A stretch of 64,000 nucleotides of DNA, taken from NCBI GenBank assembly GCA_013399305.1, contig VXAI01000180.1, positions 1,050,020-1,114,019 of the forward strand, written 5' to 3'. This stretch comes from Rostratula benghalensis (lineage: Eukaryota > Chordata > Aves > Charadriiformes > Rostratulidae). The notes under the pieces are model-generated. The model did no database searches and had not been told where the DNA came from. It saw only the letters and a program-made list of their open reading frames with translations. Made by a program: the position numbers and the translations under genes. The stretch's first letter is position 1. The number at the start of each line of letters is the position of its first letter. Shown piece after piece: positions 25,301 through 37,500 of the stretch.

Positions 25301-28300
25301 CGTATAATTTTTTACCTCAGCCAATTCTACACACAAAATCTCTAGAGGTGACTTCACATATTTCATTGACTGGACTTTTGTGACTGACAACTACAAATTT
25401 TTTTCCACGTGTAACATACAAGAATTTAACAAATCTTATCTCCAATATACATTTTCATGGCAATATTAAGATAATAAACTATTAACACATTTTAGCAGAA
25501 AATATGCATGACAATGGGTCCAGTTGCCTGTCTTTTTGGAAGCCATCATTGCTTTATTCTGTCTTTTCATGCCAAAGCAGAAAACCCCTCAAATTTACAT
25601 TTTAGTCCCTCTGTTAATCTGATCCTAAATTAGTTTAGAAATGGGTCCATTAATTGTCTTTCATCCTGCTTAGGATATTTTTTCTTTAATAAATGAAGCA
25701 AAAGGGCTTTCTAGCTTTTTTTTGTAAAACCATTTATGCTCAAGGCTCTCTCTCTCTTCCTATCAATCAGCCAAGACTAGTATGTGTGACAAAGCAGGAT
25801 AGAGATCCCCAAAAAGGGTCAAAACTTGAGATGACAAGCTGGAAAAGAGGTAGGGCCATTTCCCTTTCAGCTTGAGTGAAATAGCCTGCTTTATGTGTCA
25901 GCATTGGAGACACAAATTGTCTGCAATTATAAAAATAGTACCATGATGAATGTCAGACATTTGCAGGATGTCTTTTGCTCCCCAGGTTTAGCGAGGCAGG
26001 AACAAACAGGACTGATTGGTCTGAGATATTACAGTTAAAAGGCATAAAGGAGCTGAATCTGTGCTTTGGATACCTAATCAAGCAGCCAGAACATCGAGCC
26101 CTTGTGTGACAGAGGCAGAATCACCCCCACACAAAGGAAAACAGCCAAGAAGTCAGAAGCTTAGCTTAAGAAATTCATATAGGCACAGAGACATACCCTC
26201 CTAGACGCAAAAATAAACACTTTCTAGACCCTGAGAAAGGAAGCAAAGGGTTCTTTGCCCTGTAACCTTCACCAGGGGTTGAATACTATCAATGTCCAGC
26301 AGAACTGCCAAGAGACCATCCCTTGTTTTTCATTTCTGACTGGATGAACAGGTCAGCGTGGTTCAGGAGGTCCACCTCAGCTTGTATAGTGAGACCCAAC
26401 TGCCCTGCACTAAGACTTGAAGAACTGGACTCTGGTTTTGCTTGTTTTCCTTTTATACCAGTGAAATTAATCTGATTTTTACAAATCTACTATGCTTTCT
26501 CACAGATACAAGATTAAAAAGCGTCTGGACGGCTTTATGTCGGGTGCAAGTGTGCTCACAGAGTAACTTCCAGTGCAGGGAGAGCAGAACACACAGATCT
26601 CTGAGGTAACATTTAAACATTTCACCAAAATTCTTTTCTTCATACAACCATGATTTTTAACTTGCTTTAAAACAGTAGCCCTTTTCTGAGGAAGCAGGGA
26701 AAGCTAATTAATTTATATTGCAATGAATTATCGGGGTGCTTTTTTCCCCCATTTAAAACAACTCTTTCGGGGAAAACCTAAGATTTTGCAGGTGGAAACA
26801 GAACAGGTTCTCTCCCTTAGTGCTTCCCTCCCTGGCATTCTCAGATGAGAAAATCCCTTTTCCAGGAGAGCTTGAGAGCCATCAGTTGTAATGAAAGTGG
26901 CAGGTAAATTAAGCCTGAAGAAGGAAAGTAATTGAGAGTGTATTCCAGGGGAAGGCTGGGTCAGGCACATACTGAAGCATCCACACTGATGCCAGGCAGC
27001 TAGTCTGAGTCTGAGCAACACATACATGGACTGGAGCAGGACACACAAGTAGCACAAGGTCCAGCCTTACAAAGCAATATTCTTGTGCACCAAAAGCTTG
27101 TCATACACTATCTATTCCCGAATTTTTTTCCATCTCTAAATAAGAGTGATCGATACACACCCAGTGGGATAGCATAAAGCTCAGCTGCCTAATGTTTGCA
27201 AAGCGCTTTGACAGTCCCAGATGGAAGCTGTTCCATAATTGCCTCTACTTCCTTGATGCTGCTGCACTTTTTAATCCACCCTTTTATCGACTGGTATTTC
27301 ATGCGCCCTCCCTTGCAGCCGAAGCAGTGAGCGAACAGAGATGACAAAGTGCACTTCCAAACCTCCCTCCCACTCACCTCTCCTCCATCTGTTGGAGAGA
27401 GAGATTTTATTTGCTGCAGAAGCCCTGTCTGGCTAAAAATGTGAGCACTTTTTACAGCATGATCCCACTCTCTCCTCCACACACACCCACTGCCCAAGTG
27501 CTTCATTTTGAAATATGACATCACTTCTTAGCTAACACCCTGTGTAAGAAGAGGCTTCTACAGCACATTTCATTATGTGCTGCCAAAAAACTGCTATAAA
27601 ATCCCTGTCGAGGCTTGGGCTGGGCTGGTCAGTGACAACAGACCCTCTCCCCTACCTTGTGGCTCCAAGGAGAAAAAGAAGAAGAAAGGTAAAGAGAGCT
27701 ATGAGAGAGAAAAAAATTACACTACTTTAAATAAATACCAATAATGAAATAAAAAGGAAAGAATGAAATAAATATATATATGCAAATATATACAAAACCT
27801 TACCAAGCTCCCAGGGAGATGTCACCCACAGGCACTGGGGAAGCTCCAGACTGGACTCAGTGACAAATGGAGGTTGGATTCCAGAACCCTCTGAACAGGA
27901 TCAAAAGTAAACAAACCAACAAGGTCCTCCAGGCATTGAAGAAAGCAAGCCACTGACCCAGCACCCTTGAAGAGGAGCCGAGCCAACCCAACCCTTTTGG
28001 TTTCCCAGCTTTTCTACTGAGTGTGGCAGATGGGAGGGAGGACCCTATTTGGTCAGTTTGGGTCACCTGACCTCTCCACTCCTCCCCACAGGTGTGACCC
28101 CTCCATGGGGTAAACAACCAAGTCAGCTGAACCCAACTGCCACAGCAACAAGTAAAAACAAGAGCCTTTCTCATCTCACACAAGGTTGGTTCTGCTCTAC
28201 TCCAAGCCAGGATGTTCTACCCGTTACTCCATACCATTTGCATCATGCTCAGATCACTAATACTTCCTATCCATCAAATATATACATACACAGATAGACA

Positions 28301-28520
28301 CGTATATGTACAGACCAGTCATGTGTGATTTATTATTATATGTGAGAGTTCTTTAAGTCCATTTAGTTCATAATTGCAGAGTCTCATCTATTACAGCAGA
28401 CTCAGGATTGAGAATTCTCACCATGACAATCCCACGTGGTGGTCACTGCTGACCATCTCCAGGTTACCTCTTAGGAACAGAAAGGAACAGAGGGTGTCCA
28501 ACAATCAAAACTTTTTCTTT

Positions 28521-28534
28521 CCCCCCCCCCCCCC
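28521..28534. repeat. Poly(C) tract
   Basis: Fourteen consecutive C on the plus strand, following ctttttcttt. Confidence 0.95.
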
Positions 28535-28800
28535 GTCACAAACAGTCCAATCTAGTCATATGCCTCCCTATTTTCAAATTTGGAGGTTTAATATTGAGTC
28601 TCATCACCAGTTGGTATTTCACTTTAATACTTGACTCCTGGGAGGAAGTGCTCATGTCAGACTTTCTATTTCTTAAAAAAAAAAAAAAAAACACAACCAA
28701 AACCAGCAGTAAGTCAAGCACTCCTGGCTGGGGCAGAACAGAAAAGTAGGTTTAGCTGAAGACACTCAAAAAGATTCAGAAAACAAAGGTGTGTAGAAAG

Positions 28801-28824
28801 CATCCCTGGAGGGATTGAAAAGCC
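28801..28824 (+). repeat. Isolated 24-bp CR1-identical segment
   Basis: catccctggagggattgaaa plus agcc is identical to part of the CR1 at 44,280-44,303, but the flanks do not match CR1. It could be a remnant or a short templated insertion. Confidence 0.4.
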
Positions 28825-29774
28825 ATGTCACAAAAGCTACAAACCAGAATATGTGAAGTCTATCACTCCCCACCACACCAGCTCTTATAAATGGGTATTA
28901 GGGAAGAGACACAAAATTTCTGCCACCTGTGACACCAAGAAGAAGAAGTAAAGAGTCCAGGTGTTGCCTGGAACTCTGCTAATGCCTTTCTGGATTGCAA
29001 GCTCACTAAAAGCCTAAATGATAGATGGTGCCATAAATCTAATTCACAGTGAGACCCAGAGACAGTTTGATACTGGAGGTGTGAAGGTTCTCATGGAAAC
29101 TGAGCACTCCAACAGCCAAAGCAGACGCTCAGCAGCAACACCGTGGTCCCTTTTCATGTCAGAAAGGGTGCTCCATAACCAGTTTTCAGCAAATATTGTC
29201 ACGGGGATTGCTGGCAGGAAATCCTTTATTTTATTTTATTTGCACTGAGATAAGACAATTTCTTGCCGCCTACGTTTTCAGTGAGCATAAAGGCAAAAGG
29301 CTTCCTTTTAGGAAAGAAAGCAAATACTTAAAAACCAGCAAGTATTTACATGTTTTGCTGAGACAGAGTTTGTAACAGCTCATTATTAGGAAAGTACTTT
29401 GGAATAAAACTGTGGGCAATATTACGAAATGATGCTTTTAAGAGGAATGAAGGAAAAAGTTGGAAAGTATTAATTATTACTTCTGCATCTTTATTTTCTC
29501 CTTGCTTGGTGTTTTGTAACTATTTTTAAAACTTCATTTTTCCCGCAGAGAGAAAGAAAAAGTATGATCACAAGACCTTTAAACTGCGGGCAGCTCAGAT
29601 TTTTAAATTGTAATTGACCTTAGAAAACGTAGGCAGCATTCATTGCCACAAATGTAGATTTTTAAGCCGAAAAACTCATTGGAAAAGTTTATTGGAGTCA
29701 TCTCAAATGCAAACCACACATCATTATAGAAAACAAAGCCAAAGAAGTTACATTAATGATACAGATTTCTTAAT

Positions 29775-30092
29775 TAGAATCACAGAATGGTTACAGTTGG
29801 AAGAGACCTTCAAGATGATCCAGTTCCAACCCCCTGCCCTGGGCAGGGACACCTCCCACCACACCAGGTCCCTCAAAGCCCCATCCAGCCTGGCCTTGAA
29901 CCCCTCCAGGGATGGGGCAGCCACAGCTTCTCTGGGCAACCTCTTCCAGGGTCTCACCATCCTCGCAGCAAAGAATTTCTTCCTGAGATCTCATCTAAAT
30001 CTTCCCTCTTTCAACTTAAAACCATTACCCCTCATCCTGTTGCTTCACTCCCTGATCAAGAGTCCCTCCCCATCTCTCCAGTAGCCCTCTTC
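29775..30092 (-). mobile_element. CR1 LINE fragment
   Basis: Antisense CR1 from tagaatcacagaatggttac to about ccatctctccagtagcc. It contains ggacacctcccaccacacca and gatggggcagccacagcttc, the same subfamily as 16,459 and 63,186. It lies in or just past the TRANK1 3' UTR zone. Confidence 0.93.
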
Positions 30093-31087
30093 AGGAGAAT
30101 TCTTGATTTCTATACAGTGCAAGCAACTAGCATCACATTCCCTCAGTGTATGTTTTTAAACTATCTTCTAGATAGTCAGCAACAAGGCTTCTTTAAGAAG
30201 CAACATTAGTAAAGACTCTTTGGCAGAGAGCAGCAATTCCAAGGCAACAGGCAACTACTACTATTACCCATGTTGCTCCGTTCTACAATAGTATTTAGTT
30301 TTTATCCAAGTAAAAAATCCCACTTCCAGGACAATGAGCATAATAACAGGTTATTAAGGTTTTTGACAAAAGGTGATTATTAAAGCAATTTGCTATGTAT
30401 ACAAAGTGGCTCCCTTTTCAAGAGAAAATACTTCAACAACTAAATAATGCTCAAATTACGTTTCACATGCAAATAAACATCAAATGTTGCTAAAGTAAAC
30501 CGCAGCTCGTTGGGAGACACTGAACCCCCAGAAGTAAACCAGAGTCAGCATGAACCAATACTCTGGACTCACCCTCTAAATCTCACGCACTGCAGTCAGT
30601 CCCAGAAACCATTCCAAAACCAAGACACAATCAAGTGGATTTTAAAAATCTGACAGGTTTTATAAAAAAGTTATTATACATCACAAAGAGCCTTTTGTCG
30701 ATTGCAACTTAAAAAACGCTTAAAATTCAACACGCTTTTATAGAAAGATTATCTCTATGTCCATATGTACAGGTAATGGTTTATATCAAAACTTGATCAA
30801 ATAGAAAGCCACTCACAACTTTCATACCTATCCAATCAGAAGTACATACACTGTCCAAAATACGAATGTGTTTAGAAATTACTGTTCTTGCCTATAAAAA
30901 TAGAAAAGAGAGATTCTCTAAGTACCTCAACCTGAAGACTCAAAACATTTCCAAACGTAACAAGATTTAAAATGGAGCAGGTTTACAATGGTAATCTAAA
31001 AACACCGATTAAAACTATCCTTCTATTTTTATGAGTATTCCAGCTCTGAAAAATGATGATGTAAATTAACAGGGAAGAAGAAAAAGA

Positions 31088-31170
31088 AGACTGAGTGGAA
31101 AAATACCCCTGAGATAAGGCAGAAACAATATTATTTTTTTTCCCACGTTTCTTTCTTTGGATTTCTTGTT
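31088..31170. repeat. 82-bp dispersed duplication, copy 1 (TRANK1 3' UTR)
   Basis: The first 42 bases, starting agactgagtggaaaaatacc, are identical to 32,448-32,489. After a T tract, most of gtttctttctt and ttcttgtt is shared too. The flanks are unrelated. The family is unknown. Confidence 0.9.
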
Positions 31171-31412
31171 ACTTTCAAGCTACCACATTGATTTGAAAGG
31201 AAATTTGTCCTGTCATAGGCTTTAACAGTTATATCATCACCACATGAGAAATCAATCTGATACATGTGATACAAAAACAATAGTGTGAGTTGCTATTTTC
31301 TGTCAGATTCTTCCCATTTCTGACCCCATCTTTTTTAACCATTTTTTAAAATGAGAGAATTAGATCGTTAAGAGGATAGAATAGCCACCTGCATATTTTT
31401 TTTTTCTAATGA

Positions 31413-31522
31413 CTATTTCCCACATCTTCCTTTTTTTCTTAAGGGCTTTTTATGGAAGAGTTCTTCAAAAGCCAAGCTTTCATCTTCCACTTCGTTTTCG
31501 AAGTCTCTGTCGTGCGCAAAGC
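31413..31522 (-). CDS. TRANK1: TRANK1 last coding exon and stop
   Basis: The acceptor is TTCAATACAG. The coding part is 110 nt and reads [20 protein letters not shown] then [15 protein letters not shown], ending at TAG (31,413-31,415). The tail is acidic, then strongly basic. The phase fits the preceding exon exactly (G then GC, glycine), which supports this stop. Confidence 0.87.
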
Positions 31523-34500
31523 CTGTATTGAAAACAAGGAATGAATGCGGAGTGGAAAACCCCCAAACCTTTTCCTCTTCGTAGTATGATGAGCTGTGTC
31601 ATTGCTATTCCATACATCAGGGATCTCCTATGGACATAATCACGTTTAAGAAGCCCTGTAATATGGCAACGTGCTCTTCTAAGAACCAGAGACTCCTAAG
31701 CCGCTTGCTGCAACAGCATTTAGTTTTTAGGCTGAAAATCTGCTTCTGTCATCATTGCTTTTAAGAATTACATCTCTCCTCTCTGGAGATTCAGTTCCAG
31801 CAGACAATACTGTCGCTTATTGACTCCAAAGGCAGACTCTGATGTTGCTTGTGAGACTGAGTACACTCCCTTGGGGTCTTATTAATGATATCTTTCTTGG
31901 AATAGGAAGGTGTAACACTAGGCTTTAGCACAATCAAATTTTCTTAAATAGGACTACTTCAATGCTTTATATCTAACGCAGTTTGTAAGCCCCAACACTG
32001 AATTGCTGCCTTTTTATGTAACTTGCAATCCCAACACCTAAATGTGTGCTTAAACCTAATGATACGGGCCGGCACAGTGAAGTTTTAAACATGTCCTCAG
32101 AGGGTCGAGGTGCAATAGATTACATCAACGTACGTTTCTTTTGGTGTGACACCAAGTGGAACAGAAGGGAAAACAAGAGAAAACCAACTGCATGTGATAT
32201 TTTCTCCACAGAACTCTTAAAGGCAAGCTAAGGATTAGTTGTGTCAGGAAGCCGGCTTCCAAGAACTTGAATCCACGCTGTCCACAAATGCACTGCTGCA
32301 GCAGCGTGAAGAAACAACACTGTCTTTTTGGTGAAGATGAAGATAGCTCCTTTTTTGTCCCCCTGCCCAAGTTTCTATCCTGAAGACTTGAACCATACCT
32401 GCATGTGCATTTGCGTGTGCACAAACATGGGCAGACTTTATGTCCCCAGACTGAGTGGAAAAATACCCCTGAGATAAGGCAGAAACAATTTTTTTTTTTC
32501 CCCATGTTTCTTTCTTCAGATTTTTTGTTGGGATCCCCGGAGGGCCAGGGAGGGGAGCTGTGCTCCATTTTCCACTTCCATCTCCACCCTGTAACCAGCT
32601 GGGGGGCTCATGCTCTGTTTTGAAGAGCCACCAAGGAAAGACCGGTTTAACGCATGTTTTCCAGAGTGCCCCTAACTTGTTGCCTTGAGGGTAGGTGAAT
32701 ATCCACAACACTGCTGCCTTGGGAGACTAAAGTGATGCTAAGACACCATTACCCAACAGTGTCCTGCAGGGGACCCAGAAACCCGTGTCATTTGAAGGCA
32801 TACCTTTTTTTATCCTGTGAGACTCCATCTTCTTCAGCCACTCGTGAGCTTCATCAATGGTGGTAACCAATTTGCTGGCGTGTTTGGCTATTATTTCTTC
32901 AGCTGAAATGGAGCACAGTGAACATTCTGTAAGAACGCTGCCTGGGAGATGGACAGCAGGTAAAAGATGAAGTTACACGGGGCTGTGGTGTGTGAAAATG
33001 CTGCAAAGACGGAGGTCTCAGCCACCAGAGATCTCAGGTGTGGTCAGATTCACTACCGGGGATGAAGACGCTGTATGCATTATTCCCCATTCCAATCAAC
33101 ATTACTTGCAGTATCAGAGGAGCAGCTCTCCATCCTTGTACTACCCCTTTCAAGGTATACCCGAAACTCTTCAAAATATTCTGGTTTATCTGTTTTGGGG
33201 TATTAAAGCTCCTGACTTCCATTATCCTTCTGAAATTACCGGAGTCGAAGTAAAATATGGAGTTGAGATATTGCAACCCTTGCTTAACTGCACTACTAAG
33301 GACTTGGGAAATGCTTGTTACAAAGCGAGGGAAAAGTAAGTTCAAAGCCAAGTAATTTCTGCAAACATACTTTCATTGAGGGGAAGAACAAGGTAACATT
33401 CATCAAGCAATTGTCACAATAAAATCAACTATTACCTAATTAAGCCTATCACATCTACTGTATTCATCACTGTCACGGTTCACTGAGTAGAAAGATAAAT
33501 AATAAGTAAAACTTTATGGTCTTCACATGGCCAGGCTGGATGGGGCTTTGAGCACCCTGGTCTGGTGGGAGGTGTCCCTGCAGGGGGGGCTGGAATTTGA
33601 TGATCTCTCAGGTCCCTTCCAACTCTAACCGTTCTATGATTCTATGATCTGTACATAAAAGCTTTCCACTAGGAGTTAAGAAAAAGCTTACACATGAACA
33701 CCACAACCCAAGATTTAGTCACAAATTTAACGTATTTCACTCATCACAGCTGATGAACATATCAAATATTACAGTTTTTCTTTCCTGTCAAACATCACAG
33801 GCAAAGTGACAACTTGACAGGGTTGGTGGATTTCTACAGCTCGAGCCAGTAACAATGTTTTGATTTAAGATGTCGCTTTCCCACAGCAAGTACCCCAAAC
33901 AATTTTGCTCCTGGGCCACCCATCGAGTGATTCAATTTTGCTTGCAAAAATCAGCATAGAATAATTCTTCAAGCATACGAGAGAGAAAAAAAAAATCAAG
34001 TATCAACATATCTTTTTAGTACCATAATTCACTGGACTTTGTAATACCTGGGTTGCCTCTGAGTGCCTGCCACCCCACAGGTTTGTAGTTAAGTATCCCC
34101 TTTTGTACAGCCCAGGCAAAATTACAAGTTCGAGGGCAGTCTTGTCAGAGAGATCCTTAACCAAAGATTCTGAGTACTCTTAACACTCTACCCCTGCACA
34201 TCCAAATTACGATGGCTGGCAGAACTAAGTAGGGAAGAGTAGAAAAAGTAGTGAAGATTAGGTGGTCTAATGTAAGACTATACATGCAGAGAACACAGTT
34301 ACTCACTTTACTAAAACACACCACTAGTCACTTTATCTGGACTATCTGATGTAAGACTTTGTGTTTGGAAGAGGTGAGAATATTTTTTTTTTTTGTCAAC
34401 TGTCTCACTTCTTTTCCTCAGCTACCTGAAAAACCTAGAAAAATGCTTCTCTTCACCACATTTAGATTTTCAAATGGAGCTTTGTCCGGTCTATAAGTTT

Positions 34501-37500
34501 GGCCACAAATGATATATTCAATTGTTTAAAAGAAAAACACAAAGGTTCTACCTTTAGCCCAGGCTTTTCTCTCATAGATTTCCCCAACTGCATCTGAAAT
34601 CTTCTTAATATTCTCTTTGATTTTTCGCTGGCGTAAGTTGGAACCTTCTTTATACGCCAAATGGTCTTGTGTGTAAGTCTTTTCTGTAATAGCCTTCACT
34701 ACTTCCAGTCCATCATATATTGTTGGATCTATCTTTCTCCTGAAGAACTCAGCGTAGTATTTGTAGGCAGCGTTATTATTTCTGTGTTCATCCGAGTTTC
34801 TGTGGTCTGTGTAAGCCTCGCTGGCCTCAGAAGCCACATTTCCTTCTGCACGGAACTTCTCTTCCCCGCTGGTCTCTGTTGGCGTCACAGCTTCAGAGGC
34901 GTCTGCCTCCCCGTTTTCTGACCGGCTGAAGTAGTTCTCAGAGCTCTGGATAAATCTGACTCCACAGAGGTCACACTGGGTTTGGTCAATATCTGCTTTT
35001 TTGAAGATCTCGGATAAAAATTCCTCTCCTTCCATTGCAGCAGGCTCAGCTTTGGAGCAGGCCTTCCTTTTCCACTTCACGCATAAAGACACGAAATGGA
35101 AGACACGACGCAGGTGGCGTTGAGCAGACGCTTTCTGCTCTTGCTTCTGTTGCTTGCTGAGTGCAATGACTTCCAGGGGATCCTTCTGGTCCTCTAAGCA
35201 ATGAACCCTTTCAAGTTCCTTTTCCAGCTCAACCGTGTATTCTGTCCTATCCAAGGAGGTCACAAACCTGTCAAGGTTGATGGGCTCATACAGGATGCCC
35301 CGTATGGGTGGATGCCCCTGAGTGTACACGGAGTCCCACTTCCACCGGCAGTCAACCAAGTGCTCCGCATCTCGCTCCGCCAGCAGCTCTTGCAGGCCTG
35401 CAGCGATTTCTCTTACGTGTGTAGCATCGCTCACTTGTTCCACAACCCTTAGCAACCTTCCAGGCACTTTAGCGGGAGAGTCTTTTCTCAGTGATTTCAG
35501 CATTGCCGTGATTTCAGGGAAGTGGTGGCACAGGAGGGATTTAGAATTCTGCACCTGGTCAGCATTCAGTAACATCACTAAGCACAGCACGACAGTCCGC
35601 TCAGCCTCCCCTGAAGTTATGCAATCAGGATCCTCAAAAGCATCCAGGAGGACGTTGAACTTTCCATGAACTCCACACAAAACCTCTGTTAGGTAACGGA
35701 GGTGAAATCTGAAATTCTGGACAGCTACGTAGGCGTCCTTTGGTCTGTACTCCTGTATGATAGAAAATGTGTCTTTCAGTTCTTTGCTGTGGTCCTTGCT
35801 TCTGAACAGAAACTCCCAGTAATGAATGAGAGCAATGTAACTCTTGGGAAAGCAGAGAGTAATGTTCTTGGAGAGACGCATCAGGACAGCACAACAGAGG
35901 ATATACTGGAATTCCAACAGCATCACTGTATTTCCTATGCTTGGGATAAGGTATTTCGTGCATTTCTTGACCAGGACGTTCATAAAACGGAAAAAAAACC
36001 TTTTACAGTTTTCTGGGTTCTTATGAAGGTAGAACTGCTCAAGTGAATTTTCAAGAAGTCGAATGAAGCACAAGTGCGTCCTCCCTGCATTTTCAGCATT
36101 TTTGTCAGGTAGCAACATACCATGCCTGCCCTCTATTCCTTTGGCCTTTCCTCCTTGGCCTTTACTCTTTGCCTTTGACAAAGCAAAGTTTAGCTCTTTG
36201 TTATAATCCTCCTCTTCCTTAAAAAGAAGTTTCTCAAACTCTTCGGGATATCCCGAAGATAAGATGAAGGCTTGCATGGCACTTAGCCACAAGTCAGTGG
36301 ATTCTCTTCTGGCTGCAGTGTCTTCGTTTTTAAACTTAAATGTGATGTACTCCTTCAACACCGCTCTACAGGGTTTGGAAATAATGTTGCCGAATTCCAG
36401 TATTTCTTTACACGCCTTTGGGTTCTCAGACAGTATTCTCAAATGAAAATGATTAGGGAAAAACATTTCGAGGAGGGATTTGCAAGATGAGTATTTGTCA
36501 GCTGTCAAAATGTCATCAAAGCTCTTGCACTGATTCAGTAGCTCTTTGGGGAAAGCGCGCGTGGCCTCCAGCAGCAGCCCGTGTACTGCCACCAGATGCA
36601 TTTTACACTGAAATACTGTCTTGGCTTCGTGGCGCAACAAGGGCTTATGGTAGTCCTCACAGGTTTTATCTTCACAATCCAAGCCAACGATGGACCTCAT
36701 ACAAATAGCAGGGTAATGCTTGTTCCGTAACTCATGGACGATGGAGCACAACCTGCTCAACAAGTGCTGTTTCAAGGCTGATTTCACCTCCTCTGTGCTT
36801 ACTGAGAGATCACCTTTTGTCTTCCTTTCTTTTAGGCTTGGCTTGTCTAACAGAAACTTGAGAATGGGCTCAGCTTCATTTTGTGACACCTGGCAACTGT
36901 CACCACCTGTTGGGACAATCCCGAAATAGGCAAAGCATGACTTCACCATATCTTTCTCTGCATTGGTAGCTGCTTTCTTCAAACCCCTAACCAGACTCAG
37001 AAGAGCCATTAAGCCGCGCGTTGCCATAAAGAGGATGTCCTGGCTAGGAGCCCTGCAGTGAGATAGCACAAAGAGAGCTTCAACTGCACCAGCAGAATGA
37101 TTCAGAGACAGGAACTGCCAGTACGCGCTGCTCAGCTTTTTGAAGTCTCCCTTCAGAGCTCCCTGCAAAAACACAGCCTCAGCAATGCCAGACTTCTGCT
37201 CAGTTTGTTCACAAAGTTCAAGGGCTTCTTGTAGGATGGCCTCCAAGTCCACCAGGTCTGACTCTGAGCAGCGAGTCACACCAGCACGGGCTGCAGCCAG
37301 CAAACAGGACGCACGGAACTCTTTTCTAGCTGTGAGGTTGGCTGCTTCCAGAGCAAACCCCTGCTGTTTCATTAGCTTCGCAGCTTCTTCCTCCCTCCCT
37401 TCCCTTTTCAATAAGTCTGCTGTTTGGAGCAAGCATCCACGAGACTTGAGAAACTCAAGCTGATCCTCTATGTCAACTTTTGAGAGGACTCCCATCATTT

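Larger units (their letters stand above)
22312..29774. other. Intergenic, no gene seen
   Basis: This is the longest unique stretch between DCLK3 and TRANK1. Contents include an A/C-rich block with a partly complementary T/G-rich block (22,569-22,660), a C14 tract (28,521-28,534), an A17 tract near 28,675, and an isolated 24-bp CR1-identical segment (28,801-28,824). The segment at 27,180-27,510 is less AT-rich and looks non-random, so it may be a regulatory element. No reading frame of note. Confidence 0.45.
29687..31412 (-). other. TRANK1: Candidate TRANK1 3' UTR and poly(A) zone
   Basis: This is the sequence just downstream of the TRANK1 stop on the minus strand. I found no AATAAA on that strand between the stop and 29,693. 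TATAAA variants occur near 30,658 and 30,780, and the first canonical AATAAA is at 29,687-29,692. The zone contains one copy of the 82-bp duplication (31,088-31,170) and a CR1 copy (29,775-30,092). Where the transcript ends cannot be fixed from sequence alone; a TATAAA site near 30,658 would give a 0.75-kb UTR. Confidence 0.4.
31523..34551 (-). other. Last two TRANK1 introns (split by exon 32,804-32,902)
   Basis: The last intron (31,523-32,803) holds copy 2 of the 82-bp duplication and otherwise unique sequence. The preceding intron (32,903-34,551) holds a short CR1 fragment at 33,530-33,645 and a T12 tract at about 34,382-34,393. No other gene was seen. Confidence 0.7.

Noticed and set aside
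33034..33351. 105-codon minus-strand and 115-codon plus-strand frames in a TRANK1 intron
   Set aside because: There are no splice signals of matching phase, and adjacent exons already join in frame. Chance frames.
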